This document shows positions 26,904-37,558 of a DNA stretch of 64,000 nucleotides, in pieces (position 1 is the first letter of the stretch; each line of letters opens with the position of its first letter). Position numbers and translations under genes: made by a program. The DNA lies in NCBI GenBank assembly GCA_934162205.1, contig CAKPIA010000001.1, positions 1-64,000 on the forward strand. Reading direction: 5' to 3'. The notes under the pieces are model-generated. The model ran no database searches. It was given only the letters and a program-made list of their open reading frames with translations, and was not told the origin of the DNA. Source of the DNA: an uncultured Clostridia bacterium (lineage in GTDB: Bacteria > Bacillota > Clostridia > TANB77 > CAG-508).

Positions 26904-28877
26904 TTATTTTATTATTTGTAATTCTTTTAGTTTTTCATAAATTCTTTCTATATTTTTACCATCTGAAAACTCATTTATAGTTGCATAATTATCTTCAAAC
27001 TTTTTATTTCTAATTTTAGTCAAATCTATTTTTTTATTTATTATTGTTTCTTTAACAATACCTTCTAGCTGTTCCATATCAAAAGCTCTTTTACCAATAT
27101 ACTCATCATCAGTTGGAACTAATGGTCCATTATATGTTTCATATAATTCTAAATCTGGTTGATAAAAGACTACTCCTCCACCTTGATAAAATGCATTATA
27201 GCATACTGAAGAATAATCTGTTATTAACATTTTTGTTTTTTCTAGTATTTCTGAAATTTTTCCCTGCCATACATTATCTTTCATATCTGTACTTGTTAAT
27301 AAATCAAAAACTTTTGGATGAGGAATAATTACTATTTTTTCTTTATCTATATATTTTGTAAGCATATTATATATTTCTACTGTATTTTTATAATATGTTG
27401 ATTCTTCAAAACTATATAATTGTTCTTCATATGGTTTCCATGTTAACATTACAGTTACAATATCATCCGAATTTTCATTTATATGTTTAAAATCTATCTT
27501 ACTGAATATAGGTAATCCTGTATTTAACACTTGTTCTTCTTTTAAACGTAACATATCTACTACTGCATCTTTTTCTTTTTCACTACCAACAATAATATAT
27601 GAAGCCTCTCCTTCTTTATTTTTTGCAAAAGTCGAACCATCACCTTGACATTTCATATATGTTACACCATGTTGTAAAAATATAAATTTTTTATCACATG
27701 TACTTCTTCTTAAAGCGGTATTATTTGATCTTAATATATTTAAATGTATTGGTGCTTCTGTTGAAATAAAGTTTGATGCATTAAATACTAACCAATAATA
27801 TTTTAATGAATATTTTTTTACAACATTTTTTTGATTTTTAATTTTTTGATAATCTTCTGAATCCTTATCTATTATAAAATAATTTTTAGTTTGTTTACTT
27901 GAATCTCGTACTAATAAAAATAAATCATATGCCCCTTCTTCTGCTTTTGAAGAAAATTTTTCATAATATAAATTTATTTTCTTTCTTCTTATTTTTATTA
28001 GAATCTTACTCAATGCATATAAAAATCCTGAAACAACTTTACTCTCCATAAATCTAAATTTAAAAGTATTTTCAATTGGTTCTTTTAATCTTTTTACCAA
28101 TACCAAATTTCCTCTTGTTGTTCTTCTAAAATGAACTGCATAATTCTTTATATATTTAGGTTTCATCGGTGAATAGTAATATCTTGGATTTTTAATTTTT
28201 TTATCTTTTATACCAATTCGATAATCAATTGTTTTACCATCAATCTCAATAGACATTCTCATATTGCCATTAATTTCTGAAATATCCTGTAATATATCTT
28301 GCATTTTAAAAGAAAATTTATATATAGTTTTCTTATTTAGCATCTCTATTTTTGTCATTTTATGATCTGATTCAATTAATTTACAGTCTTGACCTAAAAC
28401 TTGATCAATGTATAATTTTTGATTATTTATTTCTAATCCATATTTATTTATTAAATATGCTACTATTTTTAATTTTAATCTTCTCTTATTTAATGATAAT
28501 CCTAAAACTTTATATTTAAATTTAATAATCTTTTTATATGCAGATTCTTCATCACAATAAGAATACTTTATTTTACCATTATCAGAATACACAATAACAA
28601 CATCCTCTAAGATTTTATTTTCTTCTGACTCTAGTTCTAAATCTACATCTTCTTGTTCTTCTTCATCAGCTTGTTTTAATTCTCGTTTATCAATTTTTTG
28701 AATTAAAAATATTTTATTTAATGTTTCTTCACTTGTTGCTTTTATCTTAGATTTATATACTTTACCATATTCTAATAATTGTAGTGATATTTCTTCTTTG
28801 TCATTTGCTGTTTGTCTTGCTCTTATTTTTTGAATTATTATTTTCTCATCTTCAATTTTTGCAACTATATCTCTCAT
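26904..28877 (-). CDS. CDP-glycerol/ribitol glycerophosphotransferase family protein (TagF-like)
   Basis: 657 residues. The C-terminal half (about 285-655) is a TagF-type domain: FRRTTRGNLVLVKR lead-in, FIFLQHGVTYMKC (catalytic His of the HG motif), VTMLTWKPYEEQ, IPHPKV, and LITDYSSVCYNAFYQGG, the DYSS nucleotide-phosphate-binding block. The N-terminal 280 residues are a beta-rich region of unknown role. Such enzymes polymerise glycerol- or ribitol-phosphate from CDP donors at the cytoplasmic membrane face. Last gene of the run begun by tagD; AAGGAG site before ATG. Glycerol versus ribitol specificity cannot be settled by eye. Confidence 0.83.
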   Translation of the reverse strand: MRDIVAKIEDEKIIIQKIRARQTANDKEEISLQLLEYGKVYKSKIKATSEETLNKIFLIQKIDKRELKQADEEEQEDVDLELESEENKILEDVVIVYSDNGKIKYSYCDEESAYKKIIKFKYKVLGLSLNKRRLKLKIVAYLINKYGLEINNQKLYIDQVLGQDCKLIESDHKMTKIEMLNKKTIYKFSFKMQDILQDISEINGNMRMSIEIDGKTIDYRIGIKDKKIKNPRYYYSPMKPKYIKNYAVHFRRTTRGNLVLVKRLKEPIENTFKFRFMESKVVSGFLYALSKILIKIRRKKINLYYEKFSSKAEEGAYDLFLLVRDSSKQTKNYFIIDKDSEDYQKIKNQKNVVKKYSLKYYWLVFNASNFISTEAPIHLNILRSNNTALRRSTCDKKFIFLQHGVTYMKCQGDGSTFAKNKEGEASYIIVGSEKEKDAVVDMLRLKEEQVLNTGLPIFSKIDFKHINENSDDIVTVMLTWKPYEEQLYSFEESTYYKNTVEIYNMLTKYIDKEKIVIIPHPKVFDLLTSTDMKDNVWQGKISEILEKTKMLITDYSSVCYNAFYQGGGVVFYQPDLELYETYNGPLVPTDDEYIGKRAFDMEQLEGIVKETIINKKIDLTKIRNKKFEDNYATINEFSDGKNIERIYEKLKELQIIK

Positions 28878-28927
28878 AAATATTGCTCCTTAAATTTTTT
28901 ATATTATATCATCTATCAAGTTTAGTA

Positions 28928-30442
28928 TCAATTATCCATGTTTTCTAATTCTTTATTTTTATTCCTTAGTTCCTTTACTTTTTTCTGTGCTTCTCTAATT
29001 TCTTTCCCATTACATTTTACAATTTGGATTTTATTTTTTTTCTTTTCAATAACAATTCCTTTTCCTGCATACACACATATATCCTCATATTCTATATTTG
29101 AGAATTGCTTAATACTTATATTTAATATCTTTTTCTCATTCTTATAATCAATTATAATTTTTAGTTCTATAGGTTCATCTTTTATCGGAATATTAAAATA
29201 AACCTCTTTACAATTATTTAAATTTCCAACTATTGATTGTCTATTATTAATTTTTTTAGTTGTTTCTATTTTTTCTTTATTTTTATTGTTGATTTTTATA
29301 TATATTTCATAATCTTTTTCAGGTACAAAAATATTGATTATTCCCTTTATTTTCAAATTTTTTCCATTGAATTTAATTTTTTCTATTTTAAATAATGATT
29401 TACTTTTAATATTAAAAATTTTTATTTTATCAAAACAAACCGTATTATTATCATAATAAAATTCTTTTCTTATATCTTTCTTATATTTTAGACAAAGAGC
29501 TAAAACTTTATATTCTTTCCATAAATACTTTTGTTGCATTATAATTTCATCATCTATATAAGATAACAGTCTTACTATTTCTTTTATATATTTTTCTTTT
29601 TCCTCTTGGTTTAAATACTTAGAAATATCAACTTTCAATCTCCATTGTAAATCATACATTATTTGATATTGAAAATAATTTATAACTTTTCCATATTTTT
29701 CAATTGATTTTGATATTAATAAATCATAACCATATTTTATAGTATCAAAATACCAACTTTTATCTCCTTCTCTTGTTTGTAATGCTGATGTGTTTTTCTT
29801 TCTTTTTCTGTAATTATATATTGCATCTGATAAAATTCCATATTTTGATTTTTCCATTATAATTTGTCCAACTAATGTAGCATCTTCTGCATATTTAAGT
29901 CTTTCATCATATTTGTATTTTTTTACTATATCTGATTTCAAGAATGCAGAAGATGTGCTTAATTGTATATATTCAAAATCTTCTTGTATATCTATTATTC
30001 TGTTACTTTCAAATTTATAATCTAATTGATGATATCCTTCTTTTGCCTCAAAAAGTTTTTGCCTGCATGAAATAACATCTATATCTTTTTCGTGTTCTTC
30101 AAAAAATTTATATACTTTTTCAAAAACATCTAAATCCCATATATCATCAGAATCAAGAAAGTTAGCATATTTTCCTTCTATATATTCCATACCTTTATTT
30201 CTTGCAGCACTAACTCCCTGATTTTCTTGTTTATCATATATTATATTATCAGGATATAATTTTTTATATTTTTCACATATTTTATAGCTTTTATCTTTGC
30301 TACCATCATTAATTAAGATTAATTGAATATTTTCTTTAAAACCTATCGTCTGATTTATAACAGATAATATTGTTTCTTCTAAATACTTTTCAACATTATA
30401 AATTGGTATTATAACTGAAAATTTAAATTTATATTCATTCAT
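28928..30442 (-). CDS. GT2 glycosyltransferase with C-terminal beta-rich domain
   Basis: 504 residues. GT-A domain about 1-300: FSVIIPIYNVEKYL, ILINDGSKD, QGVSAARNKGM, FLDSDDIWD (metal site). Residues about 360-450 are beta-rich and resemble the region joining GT2 and TagF domains in the next protein upstream, but here no TagF domain follows; the protein ends in a charged coiled coil (KKVKELRNKNKELEN). It may be a split or reduced relative of the 881-residue fusion at 30455-33100. Probably decorates the poly-ribitol/glycerol chain with sugar. Confidence 0.8.
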   Translation of the reverse strand: MNEYKFKFSVIIPIYNVEKYLEETILSVINQTIGFKENIQLILINDGSKDKSYKICEKYKKLYPDNIIYDKQENQGVSAARNKGMEYIEGKYANFLDSDDIWDLDVFEKVYKFFEEHEKDIDVISCRQKLFEAKEGYHQLDYKFESNRIIDIQEDFEYIQLSTSSAFLKSDIVKKYKYDERLKYAEDATLVGQIIMEKSKYGILSDAIYNYRKRKKNTSALQTREGDKSWYFDTIKYGYDLLISKSIEKYGKVINYFQYQIMYDLQWRLKVDISKYLNQEEKEKYIKEIVRLLSYIDDEIIMQQKYLWKEYKVLALCLKYKKDIRKEFYYDNNTVCFDKIKIFNIKSKSLFKIEKIKFNGKNLKIKGIINIFVPEKDYEIYIKINNKNKEKIETTKKINNRQSIVGNLNNCKEVYFNIPIKDEPIELKIIIDYKNEKKILNISIKQFSNIEYEDICVYAGKGIVIEKKKNKIQIVKCNGKEIREAQKKVKELRNKNKELENMDN

Positions 30443-30454
30443 ATGTATTTTCCT

Positions 30455-33100
30455 TTAATAATTTTTTATAGCTTGATATAATTTTTCTTTTCTATTATCA
30501 ACTTTAAAAAAGAAGTTTTCCATTCTTTCTTTATACAATTCATCCATTTCAAAATTATTATCTATCAACTTAATAATTTCTTTTAACAATTCATCCCCTG
30601 TTAAACATAGTTTTCCAAATGCATCTTCATGTTTTAAATCTAACTCTCTATATGTGTGTAATCCAGCTTTAAATTCATCCATATCTGGTACAAAATATAC
30701 AATTGGTCTTACTAACTTAACAAAATCAAATTGAAAAGATGAAAAATCTGTTATAAAAGCTTTACACTTTGATAAATTAGTATTTCCAATAGATACAGTT
30801 ATATTATCACAAATAACATGATCAAAACACTCTTTATATTTTTCAAAAATTGGATGTAATTTATAATCTATAACTATATTTTTTTCTTTTAATACTTTCA
30901 ATAAATTTTTATTAGTTAAAAATTTTACTGTTTCTATATAATATTTTGAATTAATAAATTTTTCTTTGTTAATTTTTCTTTTTCTATTTATTGCTTTTCC
31001 TATTAAATATTCTCTCCAAGATGGTGCAAATATAATTTTATTTTCTGGTTCTACATTTTCATCATTTTTATCATCTAATCTAGGCATTCCACAACATATT
31101 AAATCATTTTCATTGTATTCATAATTCTTTATCAAATTTTCTTTTTCAAATTGTGAAGATACAACAAATTTATCAATTGGTGTAAATGTCTTTGAGTACA
31201 TCTTCAATAATTTTGCATGTAAAATGCCATGTTGTAAATATATCAAATCATACTTTAATATATCTTTATAATATTGATAATTTTTATAAAACGGACAATA
31301 TTCTTGTAAAGATGAAAATGATGTTAATATTTTATCGCTATTTAGATATAATATTTTATGCTTTAAACTTCCAAATTTAATTACATTATTTAATTCTTTT
31401 TTATTAAACTTATCTTTAAAATTTTCTATTTTTCCGTCTAACACATAATATTTTTTTATATCATCTTTGATCTTTATATCATGTTTAAATTGTGAATATG
31501 CATTATCAAATACATTTTTTCTATCATAATACAACCATATATTTTCTTTTTTCCTATTTTCTAACTTAGCCAATGTTCTATATATATTAATTTTATAATT
31601 AATTTTTGAATACCTTTTTATTGCTCTAACAAAATCTTTTCTTCTTGTTTTTTTATTTGGAGTTCTTACATCAAAACTATTTTTTTTGAATTGTATTCTA
31701 TATTTTCCAGAATATATTTTATAGCTTTTTACTGAACTATTAAATGAAGACCATGTATTAAAGTAATATCCTACATTAACATCAGTATCGTTAATTTTCA
31801 CTTTAAATTTAAAATTTTTTATATTTTTTATATCCAATTCATATTCAAATTTATAGAATTTTGCTACTTTTATTTGAGTTTTATGCATATCTGCTACTGT
31901 ATCAGAAAGTTCTAACTTTTCCTCAATCTCTTTACCTTCATTAGTAATATAGTTAATATACATTTCTGGAGTTATGTATCTTAATAATAAAGATTTTAAA
32001 AATCCTAATACTTGAACTTTTCCATTCTTAAACTTAAATCTGTTTAATACTACTGTTACTTTATTTTCTGTTAATAATATGTTATCATTATTGTTTATAG
32101 TAAAAAATGATTTAAAATTATTATATATTGTAACTTTTTCATCTTTTAAACTAATTAAATATTCTTTATGATAATTATCCATTTTTCCATAAAGTACTAT
32201 ATTTTCATCATCTATCTGTTTAATTATATTTATTAATCTATGATATGCTATTTTATATTCTTCTCTATTTAAATAATATGGGAATAATTTATCTTTTAAA
32301 ATCCTATATCTAATAACATTTAAAACTATCCTTTGAACATAAAATGGAATTTTTCCTTCCTCATCTTTGTATTTATTAAATAAATATTCAAATACATACA
32401 TATATTGTTCAAAGCAATATAATGGATTTTCTTTATAATTAGTTGCACTATTTTCATATATTCTATAATAATACTTTATTTTTTTGATGTATCCTAACTT
32501 TAATTTTTTCATTACAATTTCTGTATTATATATTAAATCTTCATGAAAAAATAAATCTTCTTTAAACAATATATTATTATCAAATAAATTTTTAATAACA
32601 ACGTTCATTGTTGGCTGAATTGCCCAATAATCTTTTTCTAAATCATATACCTGAGTTTTTCCAAAATCCTTATATCTCTCTAAAATTTTCTTTTTCTTAG
32701 TATCTACATTGTATTCATATATAGGATATGTTACCAAGTCTATTTCATCATAATGTTCATCAAAAAATTCCACTATTTTTTTTATAGCATTTCTAGATAT
32801 AAAATCATCCGCATCGATAAACATTATATATTTACCACTTGCAGCTTTTATTCCTTTGTTTCTTGCTGAAGAAACTCCTTCGTTATCTCCAGTTATTATT
32901 TCTATATTAAAATCACTTATTCTTTCTTTTAATTGATTACAAATTTCTAAACTATTATCAGTTGAACCATCATCAACTAAAATAACTTGTATTTTATCTA
33001 ATCTTTCATAATCTTGATCTTCAATTGACTTTATACATTTTTTTATGTATTTTCCACAATTATACACAGGTACTACAACTGATACATCATATTTTTCCAT
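30455..33100 (-). CDS. Fusion of GT2 glycosyltransferase and TagF-like polymerase
   Basis: 881 residues. N-terminal GT-A domain (about 1-320): VSVVVPVYNCGKYI, ILVDDGSTDN, EGVSSARNKGI, FIDADDF. Middle beta-rich domain about 340-480. C-terminal TagF-type domain about 530-880: NIWLYYDRKN, LIYLQHGILHAKL, IIFAPSWREYL, AFITDFSSFQFDFVKL. Such two-catalyst proteins can alternate sugar and polyol-phosphate transfer, giving a chain with sugar in the backbone or side. Start set at ATG 33100, which has GGGAG eight bases upstream; the longer frame to 33136 overlaps the TarJ gene and lacks a ribosome site. Specificity unknown. Confidence 0.83.
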   Translation of the reverse strand: MEKYDVSVVVPVYNCGKYIKKCIKSIEDQDYERLDKIQVILVDDGSTDNSLEICNQLKERISDFNIEIITGDNEGVSSARNKGIKAASGKYIMFIDADDFISRNAIKKIVEFFDEHYDEIDLVTYPIYEYNVDTKKKKILERYKDFGKTQVYDLEKDYWAIQPTMNVVIKNLFDNNILFKEDLFFHEDLIYNTEIVMKKLKLGYIKKIKYYYRIYENSATNYKENPLYCFEQYMYVFEYLFNKYKDEEGKIPFYVQRIVLNVIRYRILKDKLFPYYLNREEYKIAYHRLINIIKQIDDENIVLYGKMDNYHKEYLISLKDEKVTIYNNFKSFFTINNNDNILLTENKVTVVLNRFKFKNGKVQVLGFLKSLLLRYITPEMYINYITNEGKEIEEKLELSDTVADMHKTQIKVAKFYKFEYELDIKNIKNFKFKVKINDTDVNVGYYFNTWSSFNSSVKSYKIYSGKYRIQFKKNSFDVRTPNKKTRRKDFVRAIKRYSKINYKINIYRTLAKLENRKKENIWLYYDRKNVFDNAYSQFKHDIKIKDDIKKYYVLDGKIENFKDKFNKKELNNVIKFGSLKHKILYLNSDKILTSFSSLQEYCPFYKNYQYYKDILKYDLIYLQHGILHAKLLKMYSKTFTPIDKFVVSSQFEKENLIKNYEYNENDLICCGMPRLDDKNDENVEPENKIIFAPSWREYLIGKAINRKRKINKEKFINSKYYIETVKFLTNKNLLKVLKEKNIVIDYKLHPIFEKYKECFDHVICDNITVSIGNTNLSKCKAFITDFSSFQFDFVKLVRPIVYFVPDMDEFKAGLHTYRELDLKHEDAFGKLCLTGDELLKEIIKLIDNNFEMDELYKERMENFFFKVDNRKEKLYQAIKNY

Positions 33101-33123
33101 TTCCACATCTCCCAATATTTTGT

Positions 33124-34140
33124 TTATATATTCCATTTCATTACAGTTTTAAAATAATTATTTAAATCTAAATCAAATGCCTTATATATATCATTAATAC
33201 TATTAACTTCTACAACATCCATTATTATATTGTCTATATAATCTTGTATTTTTTCTTCTTGCATAATTTCTATTGATTTATAAAAATCTTCATAACTACT
33301 TCTACTATTTCCAATTAATGTAAGCCCCTTTTCCAAAACCATTCTTGTTTCTATCGCTATTGGATTTTCAGAAACACCTAATAATGAAATAACACCTTGT
33401 GGGTTTATTAAATCAATTATTTGTTGTACTGCATCTTCTGATTTTTTTCCTCCAACACACTCAAAGGCATGATCTATTTTTAGTCCATCTGGAACTTTAT
33501 TAACTAAAACTATTTCATCAGCAAAAGAAAAATAGTTTAGCTTTTCTTCATTTGTTCCAAATATAATTATTTTTGAATCTGGAAGATATTTCTTTAACAA
33601 TAATGTTGTTAAATATCCTATTGAGCCACATCCCCAAACTCCTATAGTCTCTCTTTTAATATGAGCTTTTTTCATAAATTCTTCTATTGCATTTACACAT
33701 ATACTTACTGGTTCTAATAACGAAGCAATACTAAAATCTATATTTTTTATATCTATAATTCTATCTCTTCTCATTACCACTACATTTTGTAAAAAACCAT
33801 CATGACTACTTGCTCTAAATTTAGAACTTCTTAAATAATTCTCTTTTATTATTTCATTTTTTTCAAATGGTAAATTAGGTATTAAAACAACCCTATCGCC
33901 CTTCTTAAATTCATTTTTAGGATCATACAAAACTTCTCCTACTGCTTCATGAATTAATGACAATGGTAATTTTTTATCTAAAATTTCTTTGCTTCTACTT
34001 CCTGTATAATATCTTTGATCTGCTGCACAAATAGATAAATATCTTGGTCTTACTATTACAGAATCTTCTGTAATTTTCTCATCTTCAAAAAATATTTCCA
34101 TTCTTCTTGGAGCTACCAATTTTATTCTTTCATTAATCAT
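33124..34140 (-). CDS. tarJ: Ribulose-5-phosphate reductase (CDP-ribitol pathway)
   Basis: Medium-chain zinc-type dehydrogenase of 338 residues that makes ribitol 5-phosphate from ribulose 5-phosphate with NADPH. Highly similar in layout to TarJ: VRPRYLSICAADQRYYTGSR, LSLIHEAVGEV, then the cofactor fold with GVWGCGSIGYL. TarI, which uses the product, lies directly upstream and its stop overlaps this start (ATGATTAA). I use ATG 34140 with GAGG upstream rather than the open frame to 34164. Confidence 0.92.
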   Translation of the reverse strand: MINERIKLVAPRRMEIFFEDEKITEDSVIVRPRYLSICAADQRYYTGSRSKEILDKKLPLSLIHEAVGEVLYDPKNEFKKGDRVVLIPNLPFEKNEIIKENYLRSSKFRASSHDGFLQNVVVMRRDRIIDIKNIDFSIASLLEPVSICVNAIEEFMKKAHIKRETIGVWGCGSIGYLTTLLLKKYLPDSKIIIFGTNEEKLNYFSFADEIVLVNKVPDGLKIDHAFECVGGKKSEDAVQQIIDLINPQGVISLLGVSENPIAIETRMVLEKGLTLIGNSRSSYEDFYKSIEIMQEEKIQDYIDNIIMDVVEVNSINDIYKAFDLDLNNYFKTVMKWNI

Positions 34141-34864
34141 TTTTAGCCTCATTTCTCCTATCAATTTTTACAATTGCATTGGCTAATTTTAAATCATACT
34201 GAGTAGTAATTTTCATGTTAAATGTTTCTCCATTAACTATCTTAACTTTTTTATCTTTTAAAACATAAATTTTAGCAGCATCTGTCAATATATCTTTTTC
34301 TGCCTCTGTTAAACTACTATAGATTTTCATCAATTCATCCACCTTAAATGTTTGAGGAGTTTGTCCTAAATACATATAATCTCTTACTGGAATATTAGTA
34401 ATATTCTCATTACTAGTAGATTCTACAATAGTATCATATGCAGGTATAACTGTATCTACCGCATCAACATCATCACTTTGTATTGATTCTATATTATCAT
34501 CAATTATTCTTTGAGTTATAAATGGTCTTACAGCATCATGTGTTAATACAATGTTTTCTTTATCTGTTGAATTTTCTTTAATGAATTTACAAATATTCAT
34601 TATTGTTTCATTTCTTGTACTTCCACCTGTTATTATACTAATTGTGTCACTATTTGGATAATATTTTTTTATAATATCCTCTGTATAAGATTTCCAATTT
34701 TCTGGTGTTGCAATTACAATATGATCAACTTTATTCGAAATTACAAATTGATCTAAAGTATGTATCAATATAGGTTTATTTCCTATACTTAAAAATTGTT
34801 TTGGAAGTTCTGTTCTTCCCATTCTAGTTCCTTTTCCTCCAGCTAAAATTCCTGCATAAATCAT
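34133..34864 (-). CDS. tarI: D-ribitol-5-phosphate cytidylyltransferase
   Basis: 243-residue IspD-family enzyme making CDP-ribitol from CTP and ribitol 5-phosphate. Visible: GILAGGKGTRMG at 5-16, LPKQFLSIGNKPILIHT, THDAVRPFIT, AVDTVIPAYDTIVES, LGQTPQTFK and ILTDAAKIYV, with residues matching TarI rather than the isoprenoid enzyme. Paired with tarJ, which fixes the pathway. TAAGGAGG site. Confidence 0.93.
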   Translation of the reverse strand: MIYAGILAGGKGTRMGRTELPKQFLSIGNKPILIHTLDQFVISNKVDHIVIATPENWKSYTEDIIKKYYPNSDTISIITGGSTRNETIMNICKFIKENSTDKENIVLTHDAVRPFITQRIIDDNIESIQSDDVDAVDTVIPAYDTIVESTSNENITNIPVRDYMYLGQTPQTFKVDELMKIYSSLTEAEKDILTDAAKIYVLKDKKVKIVNGETFNMKITTQYDLKLANAIVKIDRRNEAKND

Positions 34865-34865
34865 T

Positions 34866-35927
34866 TTAATTCCTCCTTATCTTTTTATTGTTCTCATCAT
34901 TCATTTTCTTTATTTTTTCTTTTTCTTTTTTGTATTTCTTTGTTTGCTTATTCCATTCTTTATAATTTTTATCATTTTTATGATTTTTTAGATTATACTC
35001 TTCATTTAATATTTTTCCTATGTCATTTGATATTTTTTTAGCACCATATGAATTCAAATGTACTCCTTTATCTGGAGTATCATTATTCCAATCAATTTTT
35101 AGTTCTTTAATTTTAGAATCCAAATTATAATCAACAAATTTTATTTTATATTTATTGGCTAATTCTTCAACAGTTCTATTCTTTTCTAAAGACCAATCTG
35201 AAGAAGATGGAACTGCTACCCATAACATTTTTATATTTCTATCTTTGCACAAGTTAACAATTCTGTCAATATAATATAAATTTTCCTCAGAAATTTTTTC
35301 CTTTTTACCTTTTTCTTTCATATAATTATTGTCTTTATATGGATCTTTATAAAATGATATTACATTTCCTTTAATTGTTCTTTCATAATCTTTATTTTTA
35401 TTTATATTACAAAAATCATTTTCCTCTAATTCATTCCATCTAGTATGATACCTTAATAAAGGAAACATATATGATAATTTATTTTCACTTAAATTATATA
35501 TTTTCGAATCAAATAATGCTTTAATCTTTACATCATCTAATTTCATATTATCTAATGTTTTTCTATATGCATTTTCCATATCTTCTACAAACACATCATC
35601 AAAATCTAAAACTATAACTTTAGAATCTTGATATTTTAATGCTTCTAATATCATATAGTAAGATAATCCAATCGTTTGATTAGAAGTTCCTAAACTATAA
35701 CTAGTTATACCATATTTATCCCAAACATCCATAGGTGAATAAGAAGAACGAATTGTACTAGATCCAATAGTTAATACATCAATTTTATTTTTTTCTTCAC
35801 CATAGAATTTTTTCATAGTTATCCCTTCTAAATTTTTTGGAACAAATATAACTGTTAATAATTGAAATATAATAATACCTATTATAAAAAATATAATACA
35901 CTTTATAATTTTGCTTACTTTTTTCAT
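34866..35927 (-). CDS. DltD-like/SGNH-fold membrane-anchored protein
   Basis: 353 residues: N-terminal membrane helix (about 7-30), then an extracellular domain with LTIGSSTIRSS (block I, nucleophile Ser in GSST), YSLGTSNQTIG (Gly block), a WVAVPSSSD strand and VHLNSYGAKKI (His block), the SGNH hydrolase order. The C-terminus is very Lys-rich. It sits directly after the MBOAT gene, the slot of DltD in dlt operons, and may hand the activated group to the extracellular polymer. It is shorter and divergent from classical DltD. Confidence 0.7.
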   Translation of the reverse strand: MKKVSKIIKCIIFFIIGIIIFQLLTVIFVPKNLEGITMKKFYGEEKNKIDVLTIGSSTIRSSYSPMDVWDKYGITSYSLGTSNQTIGLSYYMILEALKYQDSKVIVLDFDDVFVEDMENAYRKTLDNMKLDDVKIKALFDSKIYNLSENKLSYMFPLLRYHTRWNELEENDFCNINKNKDYERTIKGNVISFYKDPYKDNNYMKEKGKKEKISEENLYYIDRIVNLCKDRNIKMLWVAVPSSSDWSLEKNRTVEELANKYKIKFVDYNLDSKIKELKIDWNNDTPDKGVHLNSYGAKKISNDIGKILNEEYNLKNHKNDKNYKEWNKQTKKYKKEKEKIKKMNDENNKKIRRN

Positions 35928-35939
35928 TTCTATCCCCTT

Positions 35940-37532
35940 CTAAAATTGACCATATATAAAGTCACTTGCTGCATAACCTGGTCCATATATTCCAAATATA
36001 ATAATTGCAAATATTATTGCATAATATAATATCCATCTAAAAGGAAGATTTTGTTTTGAAATCTCTTCCCTCAATTTATGTTCTCTTTCTTGTAATAATC
36101 CAACTATGAACATTATTACTGCACCAATTATTACAACAACAAAATCAGCTTGAGACAATCCTATTGCAAATAATTTTCCATTAGATAACATTTCTAAATT
36201 TGTTCTTGTAAATATTCCTTTAAACATTTGAACAAATGTATTTAAGTCTGATGATCTAAATAATAACATTCCAATTATTACAAAAACAGTAGTTCTTACC
36301 ATTTGCATAAATCTATAACTAAATACATCTTTATTAATTCTTAATAATTTTAAAACTTTATTCATTAATGGTTCAAATATCATTCCTAATACCATTATTA
36401 CATAATAATATAAGCCATAACAAATATATTTCCAACTAGCACCATGCCAAATTCCATTTCCAAACCATACAAAAAATAATGCAAAAATCGCAGGAATTAA
36501 TTTAGCTATATAACTTGTTTTAAATATTTTCTTTGAAAATGATGTAATATTTTGGGTTATTTTTGAAAATGAAATTGGATAAAATATGTAATCTTTAAAC
36601 CATGTTCCAAGAGTTATATGCCATCTTCTCCAAAATTCCTGAACTGATTTTGAGAAAAATGGTCGTTTAAAGTTTTCTGCCATATTTATTCCAAGTATTT
36701 GTGCTGTTCCCCTAACAATATCTATGCATCCTGAAAACTCTGCATATATTTGAAGTGTATATAAAGCTGCTGCTACAAATATTGGTATACCTAAATAATT
36801 AGAATAATTAGCAAATACTTCATTTACAAATAATGCCGCTCTATCTGCTATTACCATTTTCTTAAAATATCCCCATAGCATTAACTGAATTCCAAATTTA
36901 GTTCTTTCATAACTAAATTTATGTGGTTCATACAATTGATTTCCCAATTCATCATATCTTCCAATAGGTCCTTCAACCATCTGTGGAAAGAATGATACAA
37001 ATAATGCCAATTTTCCAAAATGTTTTTCTGGCAAATATTTTCCACGATATACATCTACTATATAACTTATTGATTGTAATGTATAATAAGAGATTCCAAG
37101 TGGAAGTATTATTTCTTTAAATGGAATTTCAACTGGTATTCTAATCATACTAAATAAACCATTTATATTACCAGCTAGGAAATTAAAATATTTTAAATAA
37201 ATTAATAATCCAAAATTAATTATAACAGCTATTGCAACAAACCACTTTTTCTTTGTCTTTGCCTTGTTTTTTATTTCTTTTTTCTTTGACCTATCTTCTT
37301 CTTTTTTTACAATTTCTTTTGTCTTAATATCTATATTTCCTATTTTTAAGCCAATTAAATAAATAGATAAAGTTGTTATTAACATATATACAATCATCCA
37401 ATTGCTACACATATAATAAAATATATAATTTGCTGTAAGTAACACTATCCATTTTGCTTTTTTGGGAAAAATAAAATATAAAATACATACTATTGCTACA
37501 AACGCTATAAAATTTAATGAATTTATTGCCAT
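35940..37532 (-). CDS. MBOAT family acyltransferase (DltB-like)
   Basis: 530 residues with about eleven membrane helices and the MBOAT core: GISYYTLQSISYIVDVYRGK, VSFFPQMVEGPIGRYDEL, FWRRWHITLGTWFKDYIFYP and, near 350, GNGIWHGASWKYICYG with the conserved His. In dlt systems DltB passes the acyl group from the charged carrier protein across the membrane. The carrier gene (37559-37786) is 26 bases upstream. A Lys-rich cytoplasmic loop near 70-95 is an oddity of this copy. Confidence 0.86.
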   Translation of the reverse strand: MAINSLNFIAFVAIVCILYFIFPKKAKWIVLLTANYIFYYMCSNWMIVYMLITTLSIYLIGLKIGNIDIKTKEIVKKEEDRSKKKEIKNKAKTKKKWFVAIAVIINFGLLIYLKYFNFLAGNINGLFSMIRIPVEIPFKEIILPLGISYYTLQSISYIVDVYRGKYLPEKHFGKLALFVSFFPQMVEGPIGRYDELGNQLYEPHKFSYERTKFGIQLMLWGYFKKMVIADRAALFVNEVFANYSNYLGIPIFVAAALYTLQIYAEFSGCIDIVRGTAQILGINMAENFKRPFFSKSVQEFWRRWHITLGTWFKDYIFYPISFSKITQNITSFSKKIFKTSYIAKLIPAIFALFFVWFGNGIWHGASWKYICYGLYYYVIMVLGMIFEPLMNKVLKLLRINKDVFSYRFMQMVRTTVFVIIGMLLFRSSDLNTFVQMFKGIFTRTNLEMLSNGKLFAIGLSQADFVVVIIGAVIMFIVGLLQEREHKLREEISKQNLPFRWILYYAIIFAIIIFGIYGPGYAASDFIYGQF

Positions 37533-37558
37533 TTTTATCCCCTTTTTTCTAAATAATT

